From positions 1 through 40,483 of the forward strand of contig NZ_JAHSQD010000016.1 in the NCBI RefSeq assembly GCF_020103755.1: DNA of 40,483 nucleotides, written 5' to 3'. The DNA comes from Streptomyces sp. LS1784 (GTDB lineage: Bacteria > Actinomycetota > Actinomycetes > Streptomycetales > Streptomycetaceae). A program made the position numbers and the translations under genes. Of this stretch, positions 7,048-14,945 are shown in pieces (the stretch's first letter is position 1; each line of letters opens with the position of its first letter). Below the pieces are notes generated by a model. The model was not told the DNA's origin. It saw nothing but the letters and a program-made list of their open reading frames with translations, and made no database searches.

Positions 7048-8303
7048 GAGTTGGTCACCGCCCTGATGCGACGCTGAAGACGGTCGGTGTCGTGGCTGCT
7101 GGCGAGTTCGGTGTACTGAGCGAGGCTGGTGGAGTACCAGTCCATGGCGGCGTGGCGTTGGTCGGCGCGTAGGGCGGCTTGGCCCAGGAACTCCATGGTG
7201 TGCGCGGTCCAGTGGGGCGCGCGGAGGGAGCGGAACTGCTCCAGGGCCTTCACGAGGGCGCTGGCGGCCAGATCGTGGGCGCCCGCCAGCGAGTGGGCCT
7301 CACCGAGGTAGGCCAGCGCTCGTGAGATGTTGAGCGGGTCCGGGTCGGTCAGGCTGGAGAGAAGCGTGCAGGCCTCTTGGAGAACTGGCACGCCGGCGGC
7401 AGGGTTGCCCTGCCGGGCGTACGCCGAGCCCACGAGGATCAAGGCGAGGGCCTGGCCGCGCGCGTGGCCGAGCCGCTCGTAGCGGGTGGCGGCGGCGGTC
7501 AGCTGCGGCATGGCCTCCACGTAGCGGGCATCGGCGTGCAGGCACGCTCCGATGCCGCTGCTGCACTGGGCGATTCCCTCGAGATCGCCTTCCGCGAGGG
7601 TACGCGCGCGCTGGAGGCAGGAGGTCGCCTCGTTGTACTCACGGTTGTCGCGCAGGCCACCGGCGAGCGCAACCAGCATCTCGCGGATGGCCACGGTGTC
7701 GCCCCAGCGCTCGGCGGCGGCCAGGCCCTGGCGGTAGCTGGGAATCCACAGCTCGTGGCGTGTGTAGAGGAACAGCGGCCATGCCGCGTGAGTCACGCAG
7801 GTCGCGGCCTGGTAGTCACCGTGCCGAGTGGCGGCGGTGATCGCCGGGAGCAGCGCGCCGGCCATCGATTCCAGCCAGGCGAGCGCCACATGGCCGACAG
7901 CGAAACGGACGGGCTCGGCGGGCTCAGGCCGGCTGGCGTGCCCCAGCACGCGGTGATGGGGGGTGAGGACCCGAGCGGCGTTGTAGGCGGTGGTGGTCAG
8001 GTAGGCCAGGTAGCGCTGGAGGACGGCCGTACGGGTGCCGGGCCCGTCAGCGAGAGCCAGCGCCCGGTCGGCCGCCTCCGGGCGGATCGTGTACACCGGG
8101 CCGCGGGCGGCGACGACTCCGGCGTGCTCCAGCAGGTTCTTGGCCGTGAGTTCCCCGAGCCATTTCCTGGTGTGGCTGGTGAGAGTGCCGGTGGAAGCGG
8201 CGACGGCGTAGACGTCCAGATCCGGCGACGGAAGGTCGGCGATCTGGGCGAGCAGGCGTCGTTCTTCCGGGGACAGTCGGTCGATGGTGTCGGTGATCGT
8301 CAT
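7044..8303 (-). CDS. Winged-helix and TPR-repeat regulator-like protein
   Basis: 419 residues from the ATG at 8303 (GAGGAA upstream; longer upstream frames are low-complexity). The N-terminus (LSPEERRLLAQIADLPSPDL to about 85) looks like the winged-helix that follows NB-ARC modules in SARP/AfsR-type proteins (choice of YAVAASTGTLTSHTRKWLGE as HTH, then YTIRPEAADRAL). Residues about 100-419 are alpha-helical TPR-like repeats with recurring Ala-Leu patterns (for example LALILVGSAYARQGNPAAGV and ALAYLGEAHSLAGAHDLAAS). There is no P-loop, so this resembles a stripped-down STAND regulator. It is co-transcribed and translationally coupled with the double-HTH gene. Confidence 0.6.
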   Translation of the reverse strand: MTITDTIDRLSPEERRLLAQIADLPSPDLDVYAVAASTGTLTSHTRKWLGELTAKNLLEHAGVVAARGPVYTIRPEAADRALALADGPGTRTAVLQRYLAYLTTTAYNAARVLTPHHRVLGHASRPEPAEPVRFAVGHVALAWLESMAGALLPAITAATRHGDYQAATCVTHAAWPLFLYTRHELWIPSYRQGLAAAERWGDTVAIREMLVALAGGLRDNREYNEATSCLQRARTLAEGDLEGIAQCSSGIGACLHADARYVEAMPQLTAAATRYERLGHARGQALALILVGSAYARQGNPAAGVPVLQEACTLLSSLTDPDPLNISRALAYLGEAHSLAGAHDLAASALVKALEQFRSLRAPHWTAHTMEFLGQAALRADQRHAAMDWYSTSLAQYTELASSHDTDRLQRRIRAVTNS

Positions 8304-8508
8304 GAGCAGTGTTCCTCGTAGGGATGGGATCGGCCGGCGCTGGGGCCGGGCTGGTCTCGGGCGGCAGGCCGCCTCAGAGGTCGTCGGGGCGGGCTGCCTC
8401 TCGGAGTTCGGCGGCGACGCACTGCTCGCCGATCGTGCGGCGCAGCAGGGCGAGGACCTGCCTTGAGGCGGTCGGCGCCCGTGGAGGTGGCGCACGCCGC
8501 GGGCGGTG

Positions 8509-8540
8509 AGGGTAGGAGGCGCTGCGCCGCTACCCCTCTG
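8509..8540 (-). terminator. Hairpin overlapping the end of the GH15 gene
   Basis: GAGGGTAG pairs imperfectly with CTACCCCTC around an inner GGCG/CGCC stem, spanning the TAG of the 8530-10386 gene. Plausible terminator of the accessory operon; the 8304-8529 gap otherwise probably holds the promoter of the TPR gene. Confidence 0.35.
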
Positions 8541-10386
8541 CCACCGCCAGCACCAGTTCACCGTCGACGACGGTGGCCGTGCTCGCGGTGACGATGGCCA
8601 GGGCCGCCCGGATCAGACCGTCGTGCGACAGGCCCTGCGGGTAGTTGCCGAGCTGGGTTCCCTCGATGGGGTCGTACTGCTCGGCGAGGAGGCCGAGGTC
8701 GCTTCGCACTGCCAGCAGCCGGTCGAACAGATCCCGGGCGTCGGTGTTCCTGCCGATCAGAGCGAGGGCTTCGGCCATCCAGAACGCAGTGGCGAGGAAG
8801 GCGCCTTCGTGGCCGGACAGCCCGTCCACGTTGTCGGCCGCATCGGCTCGGGTCGGGTAGCGCTGGAGCATGCCGCCGCCGGCGGCGAGTTCGCGTTCGA
8901 TCGCTTCGACGGTGCCGATCACCCGCTTGTCGTCCGGCGGCAGGAATCCGACGCGGACGATGTGCAGGAGGGAGGCGTCCAGGTCGTGGCCGTCGAGGTA
9001 CTGGGTGAAGGTGTTGCGCCCCTGGTCGTAGCCCCGGGCGCACACCTCGGCGTGGATGGTCTCGGCGGTCGCCGCCAGCCGCAGCAGGGTCTCCTGGTCG
9101 GCGGCGCCGTGGCGTCCCAGCACGCGCACGGCGCGGTCGAGGGCCACCCAGGCCCACACCAGGGAGGAGACGTACCGGCGCGGGGTGCCCCTGCTCTCCC
9201 ACATCCCGTCGTCGGGTTTCTCCCACAGTTCCTCGGCCTTGAGCGCGAGGCCGAGGAGCAAGTGGTCGGCGTCCGGGCAGGGCGAGATGCCTGCGTCGTC
9301 CATCTGGGCGAGCAGGTCGGCGAGTTCGCCGTAGACGTCCAGCTGGTGCTGGCCAGCGGCGGCGTTGCCGACCCGGACCGGCGTGGAGCTGCGGTAGCCC
9401 CGCAGGTGCGGCAAGTCCTCTTCGGCTGGCACCGGGCCGCCGCCGAGGCCGTACAGGGGCTTGAGGTCGTCCGGGTCGACGTGGGCGGTCAGCCAGTTCC
9501 GGTAAGCGGTGGGCTCCTCGATGAATCCCAGCACCAGGAGGGACTGCATCATCCACGCGGTGTCGCGAGGCCAGGTGTAGCGGTAGTCCCAGTTGCGCAC
9601 GCCGCCGATGGGTGCGGGCAGCGAGGTGGTCGGGGCCGCGACCGCGGCGCCGCCGAGGTCGCACAGGCCCTTGAGGGTGAGCGCCGAGCGGAGTACGGCG
9701 TCCCGGTGGGGGCCGTCGTAGGTGCAGGCGGATGCCCACCGCGTCCAGTACCGCTTGGTCTCCTCCAGCGCGGTGGTGCCCGTCAGCGGGGCGGGTGCCG
9801 GGCTGCCGGTGCGTGTCCACGTCAGCGCGAAGACCAGGCTCTGTCCGGCCTTGAGCGGCATGTCGCAGGAGGCGCTGCCGCCGAGGTTGACGCTGTGACG
9901 GGGCGCGTCCAGCCAGTAGGTGTCGCTGCCGGCCGTCACGCGCAGCCGGGGTGTGCCGTGGCCGACGTATTGCAGGCTGGGGGTGAGTGAGCCGTAGTCG
10001 GGGCGGGGCCGGAACTCGGAGGCCAGGCGGACCATGCCGCTGCGGCAGGTGGCAATGCGGACGACCACCGGTGGCGCGTACCCGGTGGCGTCCGGGGCGG
10101 GCAGGACGTCGGTCACCTCCAGCACGCCGCTTTCGGTGTCCCAGGCGTGTTCGACGGCGAGGGTGTCGCCGACGTAGCGGCGCCGGCTCTCGGGCGGCGC
10201 GTTGGTGTACGTGGCCGGGCCGAGGCGCCAGGAGCCGTTCGAGGGGGTGCCGAGGAGGCTCGCGAAGACGGCAGGGGATTCGAAGCCAGGCAGACACAGC
10301 CAGGTCATCGTGCCGTCGGGCCGGGTGAGCGCTGCGGCGCGCGAGTTGCCGAGGAAGGCGTGCTCCTCGATCAACGGATCGGGCAC
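8530..10386 (-). CDS. Glycoside hydrolase family 15 protein (glucoamylase/trehalase type)
   Basis: 618 residues, full length for bacterial cytosolic GH15 enzymes; GTG at 10386 with AGGAG about 10 nt upstream. The N-terminal beta-sandwich begins IEEHAFLGNSRAAALTRPDG. The (alpha/alpha)6 barrel starts with GGVRNWDYRYTWPRDTAWMM (262-281). The general acid region is PDDGMWESRG (391-400, Glu397) and the general base region is LLAEQYDP (566-573, Glu569), followed by the family signature GTQLGNYPQGLSHDGLI. These enzymes invert alpha-glucosidic bonds in trehalose, maltodextrin or related glucans. There is no signal peptide. It ends the minus-strand series that begins with the peptide gene at 13387 but is separated from it by 177 nt, so its link to that pathway is uncertain. 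Confidence 0.88.
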   Translation of the reverse strand: MPDPLIEEHAFLGNSRAAALTRPDGTMTWLCLPGFESPAVFASLLGTPSNGSWRLGPATYTNAPPESRRRYVGDTLAVEHAWDTESGVLEVTDVLPAPDATGYAPPVVVRIATCRSGMVRLASEFRPRPDYGSLTPSLQYVGHGTPRLRVTAGSDTYWLDAPRHSVNLGGSASCDMPLKAGQSLVFALTWTRTGSPAPAPLTGTTALEETKRYWTRWASACTYDGPHRDAVLRSALTLKGLCDLGGAAVAAPTTSLPAPIGGVRNWDYRYTWPRDTAWMMQSLLVLGFIEEPTAYRNWLTAHVDPDDLKPLYGLGGGPVPAEEDLPHLRGYRSSTPVRVGNAAAGQHQLDVYGELADLLAQMDDAGISPCPDADHLLLGLALKAEELWEKPDDGMWESRGTPRRYVSSLVWAWVALDRAVRVLGRHGAADQETLLRLAATAETIHAEVCARGYDQGRNTFTQYLDGHDLDASLLHIVRVGFLPPDDKRVIGTVEAIERELAAGGGMLQRYPTRADAADNVDGLSGHEGAFLATAFWMAEALALIGRNTDARDLFDRLLAVRSDLGLLAEQYDPIEGTQLGNYPQGLSHDGLIRAALAIVTASTATVVDGELVLAVAEG

Positions 10387-10563
10387 GGTTGAACTCCTAA
10401 GGTGAGGTGGCCAGTTGGTGGGGTTGCGGCCCTAACCCGGACGGCCGCCATGGGTGGTGCGGGAGGTGCGAACGCGCGTGAGCGCGGTGTCTTCGCCGGG
10501 GCGCGGCCACGGCGATCCGCAGCAGGCCTCTTGCGGGCCTGCCAGCGTGGGTGGTGCATCCGG

Positions 10564-11034
10564 TCACGGACCAGGGACGGCTTCTTGTCCAGGGCGACCG
10601 GTGGGCAAGGATTCGGCGCCGACCAGCCGCAGCACCGGGAGACGTCCCCGGCCGCGCTGGTCGCGGGTCAGGTGGAACAGCGTCCAGCCATTCCAGATCC
10701 CGGCGCGCGCCGTCAGGCCGCCGTAGCTGGTCTCGGCGCCCCAGACCATCTCGCCGGGCGTGGCCAGGAGAACGGGCCGCGGCTTCGCGGCGTCGGGCAG
10801 CTCGCAGCGCACCAACTTCTCCGGCGTCGGGCCGCCGGGTGCGTGGACCTCGGCGCGCAGGCCGTCTTCGTACAGGGCGGTGGTGGAGGTGTAGCAGCGG
10901 GGCGTGCCGGTACCGATCGTCGCGGAGACCGTGGGCGTGCCGGGGTATCCGATGAGCAGGAGCACCGGGATGCCGGTGCGGGCCACAACGGCGGCGGCCT
11001 GGTCGCCCGGTGTCTGCGTAGTGTGGGCGGTCAT
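10564..11034 (-). CDS. Unknown protein in candidate peptide-modification operon
   Basis: 156 residues. The ATG at 11034 overlaps the TGA of the kinase gene (ATGA), so it is almost certainly co-translated with it. The central part is beta-rich and folded-looking (IPVLLLIGYPGTPTVSATIG, CYTSTTALYEDGLRAEVHAP, then PEKLVRCELPDAAKPRPVLL). A Trp/Gly-rich stretch with ARAGIWNGWTLFHLTRDQRG follows, and the end is a short unstructured basic tail. No catalytic motif is recognised. By neighbourhood it may act on or bind the peptide product of the locus. It does not look like the HopA1-type lyase that partners APH-like kinases in class V lanthipeptide pathways. Confidence 0.6.
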   Translation of the reverse strand: MTAHTTQTPGDQAAAVVARTGIPVLLLIGYPGTPTVSATIGTGTPRCYTSTTALYEDGLRAEVHAPGGPTPEKLVRCELPDAAKPRPVLLATPGEMVWGAETSYGGLTARAGIWNGWTLFHLTRDQRGRGRLPVLRLVGAESLPTGRPGQEAVPGP

Positions 11035-11978
11035 CCTGCGGCCTTCATGACGGCCGCGTTGCCGAGGTTCCAGTGCCAGGGGGAGCCCGGCAGCGGGTCG
11101 GTGAGGAGGGTGGTGAGCCGCAGGTCGGCTTCGTGCTGCCAGTGGGGTTCGTCGCGTGCGTAGCTGGCGGCGGCCAGCCACGCGCTCACCGCGAACGCGG
11201 GGGTGAGCGCCTCACGGTAGGTGCGGCCGTCGGCGTGGCCGGTCACGTCGAGGCCGTAGGCGGCGGCGAACTCCTCGAATTCGGCGGGGTCGGCGCCTAA
11301 CGCATCCCGGCGCCAGCCGTACGCGGCCAGGTCCCCCAGGACCGGCCCGACCGACATGCGCTCGAAGTCAATCAGGTGGGCGACACCGTCGGCGGTGACG
11401 ATGCAGTTTCCCTGGCCGACGTCGCCGTGCAGCGGGGCCATCGGGCCCGGCCATGCGGCGGCCTGCCAGGCCTCGCGGGCCGCGTGGAGGAGCCGGTGCA
11501 GGCGTTGGCGGTCTCGGGCCGATCCGGCCGGGAAGAGTCCGTCGATGCCCAGGAACAGGCGGGAGAACGGGTCGATGGCCGGCAGGCGCAGGCGCGGCCC
11601 GATGGGCACCGGCAGTGCGTGAAGCCGACGCAGCAGGAGCGCGACCTGGTGCGGCGTGGCCGGGATGGTGCTCGGGCCGAGGTCTTCGGTGAACAAGACG
11701 TAGACGGTCTCGTGCCCGGTGTCGTGGCGGAACGGGTAGCGTTCCTGGCCCACCGGCCGGGCGGCCGGTATGCCGTGGCTCATCATGTACCGCGCGGCCT
11801 GCGTCTCCCGGTAGGTCTCCGTGAAGGTGGCGCCGCTGCGGGCCTTGGCGATGACCTTGCTGCCGGGCAGGCGCCAGGTGTGGTTCCGGCCTGGCTGAAG
11901 CAGCTGCGCACCGGTGGAGTCCAGGTGGTGCTTCCTGGCGGCCGCGCGGACGGCTGCCAGGCTGTCTTCTGGTGTCAA
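11031..11978 (-). CDS. Aminoglycoside-phosphotransferase-fold kinase
   Basis: 315 residues, TTG start at 11978 (GGGAC upstream; no better ATG/GTG). An N-lobe Lys in VIAKAR (about 43-48) and a TFTETYRETQAARYMMSHGI helix are followed by the catalytic loop PLHGDVGQGN (HGD at 184-186, Asn191) and the metal-binding LIDFE (Asp204), so it should be an active kinase. The family phosphorylates hydroxyls of antibiotics, choline, homoserine or, in some RiPP pathways, peptide Ser/Thr. It lies 32 nt after the E1-like gene and overlaps the downstream unknown gene, which ties it to the candidate peptide locus. Alternatives are resistance or a small-molecule kinase. Confidence 0.82.
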   Translation of the reverse strand: MTPEDSLAAVRAAARKHHLDSTGAQLLQPGRNHTWRLPGSKVIAKARSGATFTETYRETQAARYMMSHGIPAARPVGQERYPFRHDTGHETVYVLFTEDLGPSTIPATPHQVALLLRRLHALPVPIGPRLRLPAIDPFSRLFLGIDGLFPAGSARDRQRLHRLLHAAREAWQAAAWPGPMAPLHGDVGQGNCIVTADGVAHLIDFERMSVGPVLGDLAAYGWRRDALGADPAEFEEFAAAYGLDVTGHADGRTYREALTPAFAVSAWLAAASYARDEPHWQHEADLRLTTLLTDPLPGSPWHWNLGNAAVMKAAG

Positions 11979-12010
11979 CGTTCGTCCCGGGTTCGGTCGT
12001 TCGCCGCAGA

Positions 12011-13174
12011 TCAGCGGGCGGCGAGGGTCTTCTTCGAGGTGGTGGGCGCGGCCTTGGGGTGGTACGGGGCGCAGGAGGGGCAGTCGGGGTTGCGGGGGTA
12101 AGTGATGGCGCGGGGCGTCTGGTCGGCGGGGGCGATGAGGCTGTGCCGCTGGATGGTGCCTGCCGGGTTGGTGCTACGGGTGCCGGTGAGGTGGGTGAGG
12201 GCGGCGTGGGCGGCGTAGGTGCCGGCGAGCAGTGCGCTGGTGGAGATGACGGGGTTGCCCAGGGGCCGGGGCAGGGCAGCGGCGAGGACGTCGCCGTGGG
12301 TGCCGGGCAGGCCGTAGGCGGTGGCGTCGAAGTGGCGCAGGCATTCCCAGCAGGGGCCGTCGCCGACGCCCGGCGTGTAGAGAGCGGTGCTGATCAGCGG
12401 GCCGTGGTAGCCGGGGTCGATCCACGCGCAGGAGGTGGTCAGGGCGGCGCGGTTGGCGGTCAGGCGCAGGTCGTCGGGTTCGTCGGCGGCGAGGATGAGC
12501 AGGTCGCACCGGCGCATCAGGCGCGCGAACTGCGCCTGGAAGGTGACCTGTTCGGGGTACAGGTCGATGTCGAGGTCAGGGTGGCGCTCCAGCAAGCGAT
12601 CCCGGGCGGCGTCAACTTTGTACCGGCCGATGTCGGCGTGGGTGTAGAGGAGTTGACGGTTGAGGTTGGAGTCCTCGACACGGTCGTGGTCGGCCAGGAT
12701 CAGGCAGCCGATTCCGGCGCCGGCCAGTGCAGCCGCGACGGTGAGGCCGACGCCGCCGATGCCAACGACAGTCACCACGGCACGAGCCAGGATCTGCTGG
12801 ACGTCCGCACCGGAACGACCGGGGTCCTGGTCGACCATCTCCCAGTACTCGACGCCGCGTTCGTGGAGTCGGGCGCTGCCGGGGTCCAGTCGGATGGCCC
12901 GGCGGGCCGGGACGGCGTCCCGCACGTGGCCGGCCCGGGCGAGGTCGAGGAGCAGCTGGGCGACCTGGGCGGCCGAGACGTCAGGGTGGCGGCTGGTGAC
13001 CGCCTGGCTGATCTGGTCTTCCGTCAAGGCACCGCCCAGGAGTCGAAGGAGGTGTCGGCGCCAGCCGCCCGGGTCTGGCAGGGTGCTCGCGAGGCCTGGC
13101 AGCGAGCCGATCTGGATTCGGCCGTCCGGTCGGATCGTGGGCTGGTGCTCGGCGCGCAGGCGGGGGTGACTCAC
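12011..13174 (-). CDS. ThiF/MoeB/MccB-like E1 adenylyltransferase with N-terminal winged-helix-like domain
   Basis: 387 residues; GTG at 13174 with GAGGAG 8 nt upstream. Residues about 12-90 resemble the peptide-binding (RRE/PqqD-like) winged helix found on RiPP enzymes: a short strand pair RIQIGSLPGL, then helices. The adenylation domain follows with VVGIGGVG (138-143) as the nucleotide loop and a DHDRVEDSNLNRQ segment (Arg173) as the conserved arginine finger. CWEC (275-278) and CPSC (365-368) form the zinc site seen in MoeB/ThiF/MccB. Such enzymes adenylate a C-terminal carboxylate. The gene directly follows a 42-residue peptide ORF and a hairpin, so the peptide is the obvious candidate substrate. 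No ThiS/MoaD-like carrier is encoded nearby, which argues against a sulfur-transfer role. Confidence 0.85.
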   Translation of the reverse strand: MSHPRLRAEHQPTIRPDGRIQIGSLPGLASTLPDPGGWRRHLLRLLGGALTEDQISQAVTSRHPDVSAAQVAQLLLDLARAGHVRDAVPARRAIRLDPGSARLHERGVEYWEMVDQDPGRSGADVQQILARAVVTVVGIGGVGLTVAAALAGAGIGCLILADHDRVEDSNLNRQLLYTHADIGRYKVDAARDRLLERHPDLDIDLYPEQVTFQAQFARLMRRCDLLILAADEPDDLRLTANRAALTTSCAWIDPGYHGPLISTALYTPGVGDGPCWECLRHFDATAYGLPGTHGDVLAAALPRPLGNPVISTSALLAGTYAAHAALTHLTGTRSTNPAGTIQRHSLIAPADQTPRAITYPRNPDCPSCAPYHPKAAPTTSKKTLAAR

Positions 13175-13211
13175 GGTGGGGCTCCTCGGGTCGAGGGCGG
13201 GGTGGGGGCGG

Positions 13212-13240
13212 GGCGGGCCCGGCGCGCTGCCGGACCCGCC
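13212..13240 (-). terminator. Leaky-terminator-like hairpin between peptide gene and E1 gene
   Basis: 12-bp stem (GGCGGGCCCGGC paired with GCCGGACCCGCC read on plus, one G-U pair in RNA) and a 5-nt loop, starting 18 nt after the peptide stop and ending 37 nt before the E1 start. No U-tract follows. Placement matches attenuators that set a high precursor-to-enzyme ratio in RiPP operons. Confidence 0.6.
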
Positions 13241-13258
13241 GCTGACGGTGCCGGTGCG

Positions 13259-13387
13259 CTACTGGCCGGAGACGGTGCAGCCGAGCAGTTCGTGGGCGGC
13301 GGCCGGGCGCAGACCGCTGTCCTGGGTCTGCTCGGCGTCCTGCGGGTCGGCGGTCGCGGTGCCAGCGGTGGTGTGGGTGGCGTCCAT
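13259..13387 (-). CDS. Short peptide gene, candidate RiPP precursor
   Basis: 42 residues from the ATG at 13387, preceded by a near-perfect AGGAGG 6 nt upstream; stop TAG at 13259-13261. The first 30 residues are hydrophilic and leader-like (MDATHTTAGTATADPQDAEQ, then TQDSGLRPAAAH), followed by HELLG and a C-terminal GCTVSGQ with the only Cys, plus Thr and Ser. Third positions are almost all G or C, as in real local genes. It is the first gene of a minus-strand operon with the E1-like enzyme and kinase, and an AT-richer promoter region lies upstream. Adenylation or another activation of the C-terminal Gln is one possibility; kinase-assisted modification of the Thr or Ser is another. The identity of the mature product is unknown. 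Confidence 0.65.
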   Translation of the reverse strand: MDATHTTAGTATADPQDAEQTQDSGLRPAAAHELLGCTVSGQ

Positions 13388-13572
13388 GACGTCCTCCTGG
13401 GTTTATCGAAAGGAATGGTGGCGGATAAGCCGGAACCCATGAAAGCATTCACGAGCCCTCCCCGGAAGTACTTTCTGGGGATTTCCCAAAAGGGTCTTTC
13501 ATGCTCTTTTTGGGCAGCATTTCACCCCGCCTCTGAATTATTTCCGGGGCGGTTTCGAGAAAGGGTCTAGAA
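13388..13572. promoter_or_regulatory. AT-richer divergent promoter region of peptide operon and carboxypeptidase gene
   Basis: 185 nt, clearly less GC-rich than its surroundings, between the minus-strand peptide gene and the plus-strand peptidase gene. It contains an imperfect inverted repeat CCCAAAAG / CTTTTTGGG near 13487-13518 that could be an operator. No clear -35/-10 pair can be assigned by eye. Confidence 0.45.
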
Positions 13573-14883
13573 GTGGCTGATTTCCTTTCCAGCCTGGACA
13601 GTGCGCTGGCCGGGTACGCGGAGCTAGTGCCGACGGGGGAACTGGTGCCCTCGGTGGAGGAGCTGACCCGACGGTTGCACGAGGTGGCCCGGCGTGCGCC
13701 GGGATTGTGCCGGATGCGGCGGATCGGCAGTTCGCGTCAGGGGCGGGCGCTGGACGTGCTGTCGGTCGGGGCAGGACGGCGGCCAATGCTGGTGGTCGGT
13801 GGCCCTCACCCGAACGAACCGGTCGGCTACGCCACCATCGCGTTCCTGGCCGAGCTGGTAGCAGCCCGGCCGGAGTTGCGCGACGGGCTTTCGTGGCATT
13901 TCCTGCCGTGCGTGGACCCGGACGGCGCCGCCCTGAACGCGGAATGGACAAGCGCCCCGCTCGACCTGCACACCGAGCACCGCCATTTCTTCCGACCGGC
14001 CTTGGCGGAACAGCCGGAATGGACTTTCCCCATTCCATGGCGGCAGGGCGTCCACCGGTTCGGCCTGCCGGAGCAGCAGGCGCTGGCCGACCTGGTGGAC
14101 GAGCTGGAACCGGCCGCCGTCGTGAGCCTGCACAACGCCGAGTTCGGCGAGCCCTTCTTCATCGTGAGCCGCGACGTGCCGGGCCTGGCGGCCCAGCTGG
14201 CTGCGGTCGCCGCACGGCACGGCCTGCCGGTCGGCGAGGCCGCCCCGTCGGACGTCGTCGGCTGGCCGGTCCTTGGCGACGGCGTCTACCGCATGCCGCC
14301 GATCGAGGAGTTGGTGATCCGCGACCACGACCGGCAGACCCCGACGTACGGCGCGCACCTGACCCACCACGCCGCCCGGCACGGGTCTCTCACCCTGCTG
14401 CCGGAGGTCCCCCGCTGGCACGCTGGCACCCGGTTCGACAGCGGCTCGCCGACCGCCCTCACGGCCCTGGCCCGGGCCCTGGCCGGTGAGAGCAACGAGG
14501 TACAGCGGCTGCTGGAGCAGGCTGGCCCGCACGACGATGTGTTCGCGCGCGCGGCCGCCGACACCGTGGCTGTGGCCGACACCGTCGCCCACTCCTGGCT
14601 GCGGCGGGCCGAGGACTCCACCCCGGTAACGGGGGTGGAGCTGGCCGAGGCCCACTACGCCCGGGTCGTCCTGACGCTGCGGTCGAACGCGATGGCCCTG
14701 CGCTCCATCGCCGAGGCACGGCCCGAGCGGGACGCACCGCACGTCCGCACGCAGCTGGAGAAGGTGCTGGCCGAACGCGCCAACCGCTGCCGGCGGCGGC
14801 TGCGCATCCGGCCGGTGGAGCTGCGCCGCTTGGTGGCGGTGCAGGCCTGCGCCGCGCTGGCGGCCGCCGCCCTCACCCGGTAG
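13573..14883 (+). CDS. M14-family zinc carboxypeptidase
   Basis: 436 residues; GTG at 13573 with AAAGGG upstream. The zinc site is GGPHPNEP (His79, Glu82) and a third ligand in VVSLHNAEFG (His187); the catalytic Glu is in LLPEVP (Glu278). Residues 1-70 form a lead-in with IGSSRQGRALDVLSVG, typical of M14 domains, and about 300-436 is an extra helical C-terminal region rich in Ala/Arg. No signal peptide, so cytosolic. M14 enzymes remove C-terminal residues or cleave amide/isopeptide bonds. Being divergent from the peptide/E1 operon across a shared promoter region, it may trim the peptide, or inactivate the product as self-protection. The last ~25 residues are strongly hydrophobic-basic, which may be a membrane-touching tail. 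Confidence 0.82.
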   Translation: MADFLSSLDSALAGYAELVPTGELVPSVEELTRRLHEVARRAPGLCRMRRIGSSRQGRALDVLSVGAGRRPMLVVGGPHPNEPVGYATIAFLAELVAARPELRDGLSWHFLPCVDPDGAALNAEWTSAPLDLHTEHRHFFRPALAEQPEWTFPIPWRQGVHRFGLPEQQALADLVDELEPAAVVSLHNAEFGEPFFIVSRDVPGLAAQLAAVAARHGLPVGEAAPSDVVGWPVLGDGVYRMPPIEELVIRDHDRQTPTYGAHLTHHAARHGSLTLLPEVPRWHAGTRFDSGSPTALTALARALAGESNEVQRLLEQAGPHDDVFARAAADTVAVADTVAHSWLRRAEDSTPVTGVELAEAHYARVVLTLRSNAMALRSIAEARPERDAPHVRTQLEKVLAERANRCRRRLRIRPVELRRLVAVQACAALAAAALTR

Positions 14884-14945
14884 TCCGCGGTACCCGCGCG
14901 AAGGCCTTTCGCTCTGCGGCGCGGGCCGGCGCGGCCGGGTGCGGT

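Noticed and set aside
8506..9990. Long plus-strand frame opposite the GH15 gene
   Set aside because: High-GC antisense shadow; the minus strand carries the full GH15 signature over the same bases.
11031..11978. Firm antibiotic-resistance assignment for the APH-fold gene
   Set aside because: The fold also covers choline, homoserine and RiPP kinases; the operon context does not support a specific drug.
12981..13448. Alternative minus-strand frames over the peptide gene
   Set aside because: Arg/Pro-rich shadows with no ribosome site; the 42-residue frame has AGGAGG and typical third positions.
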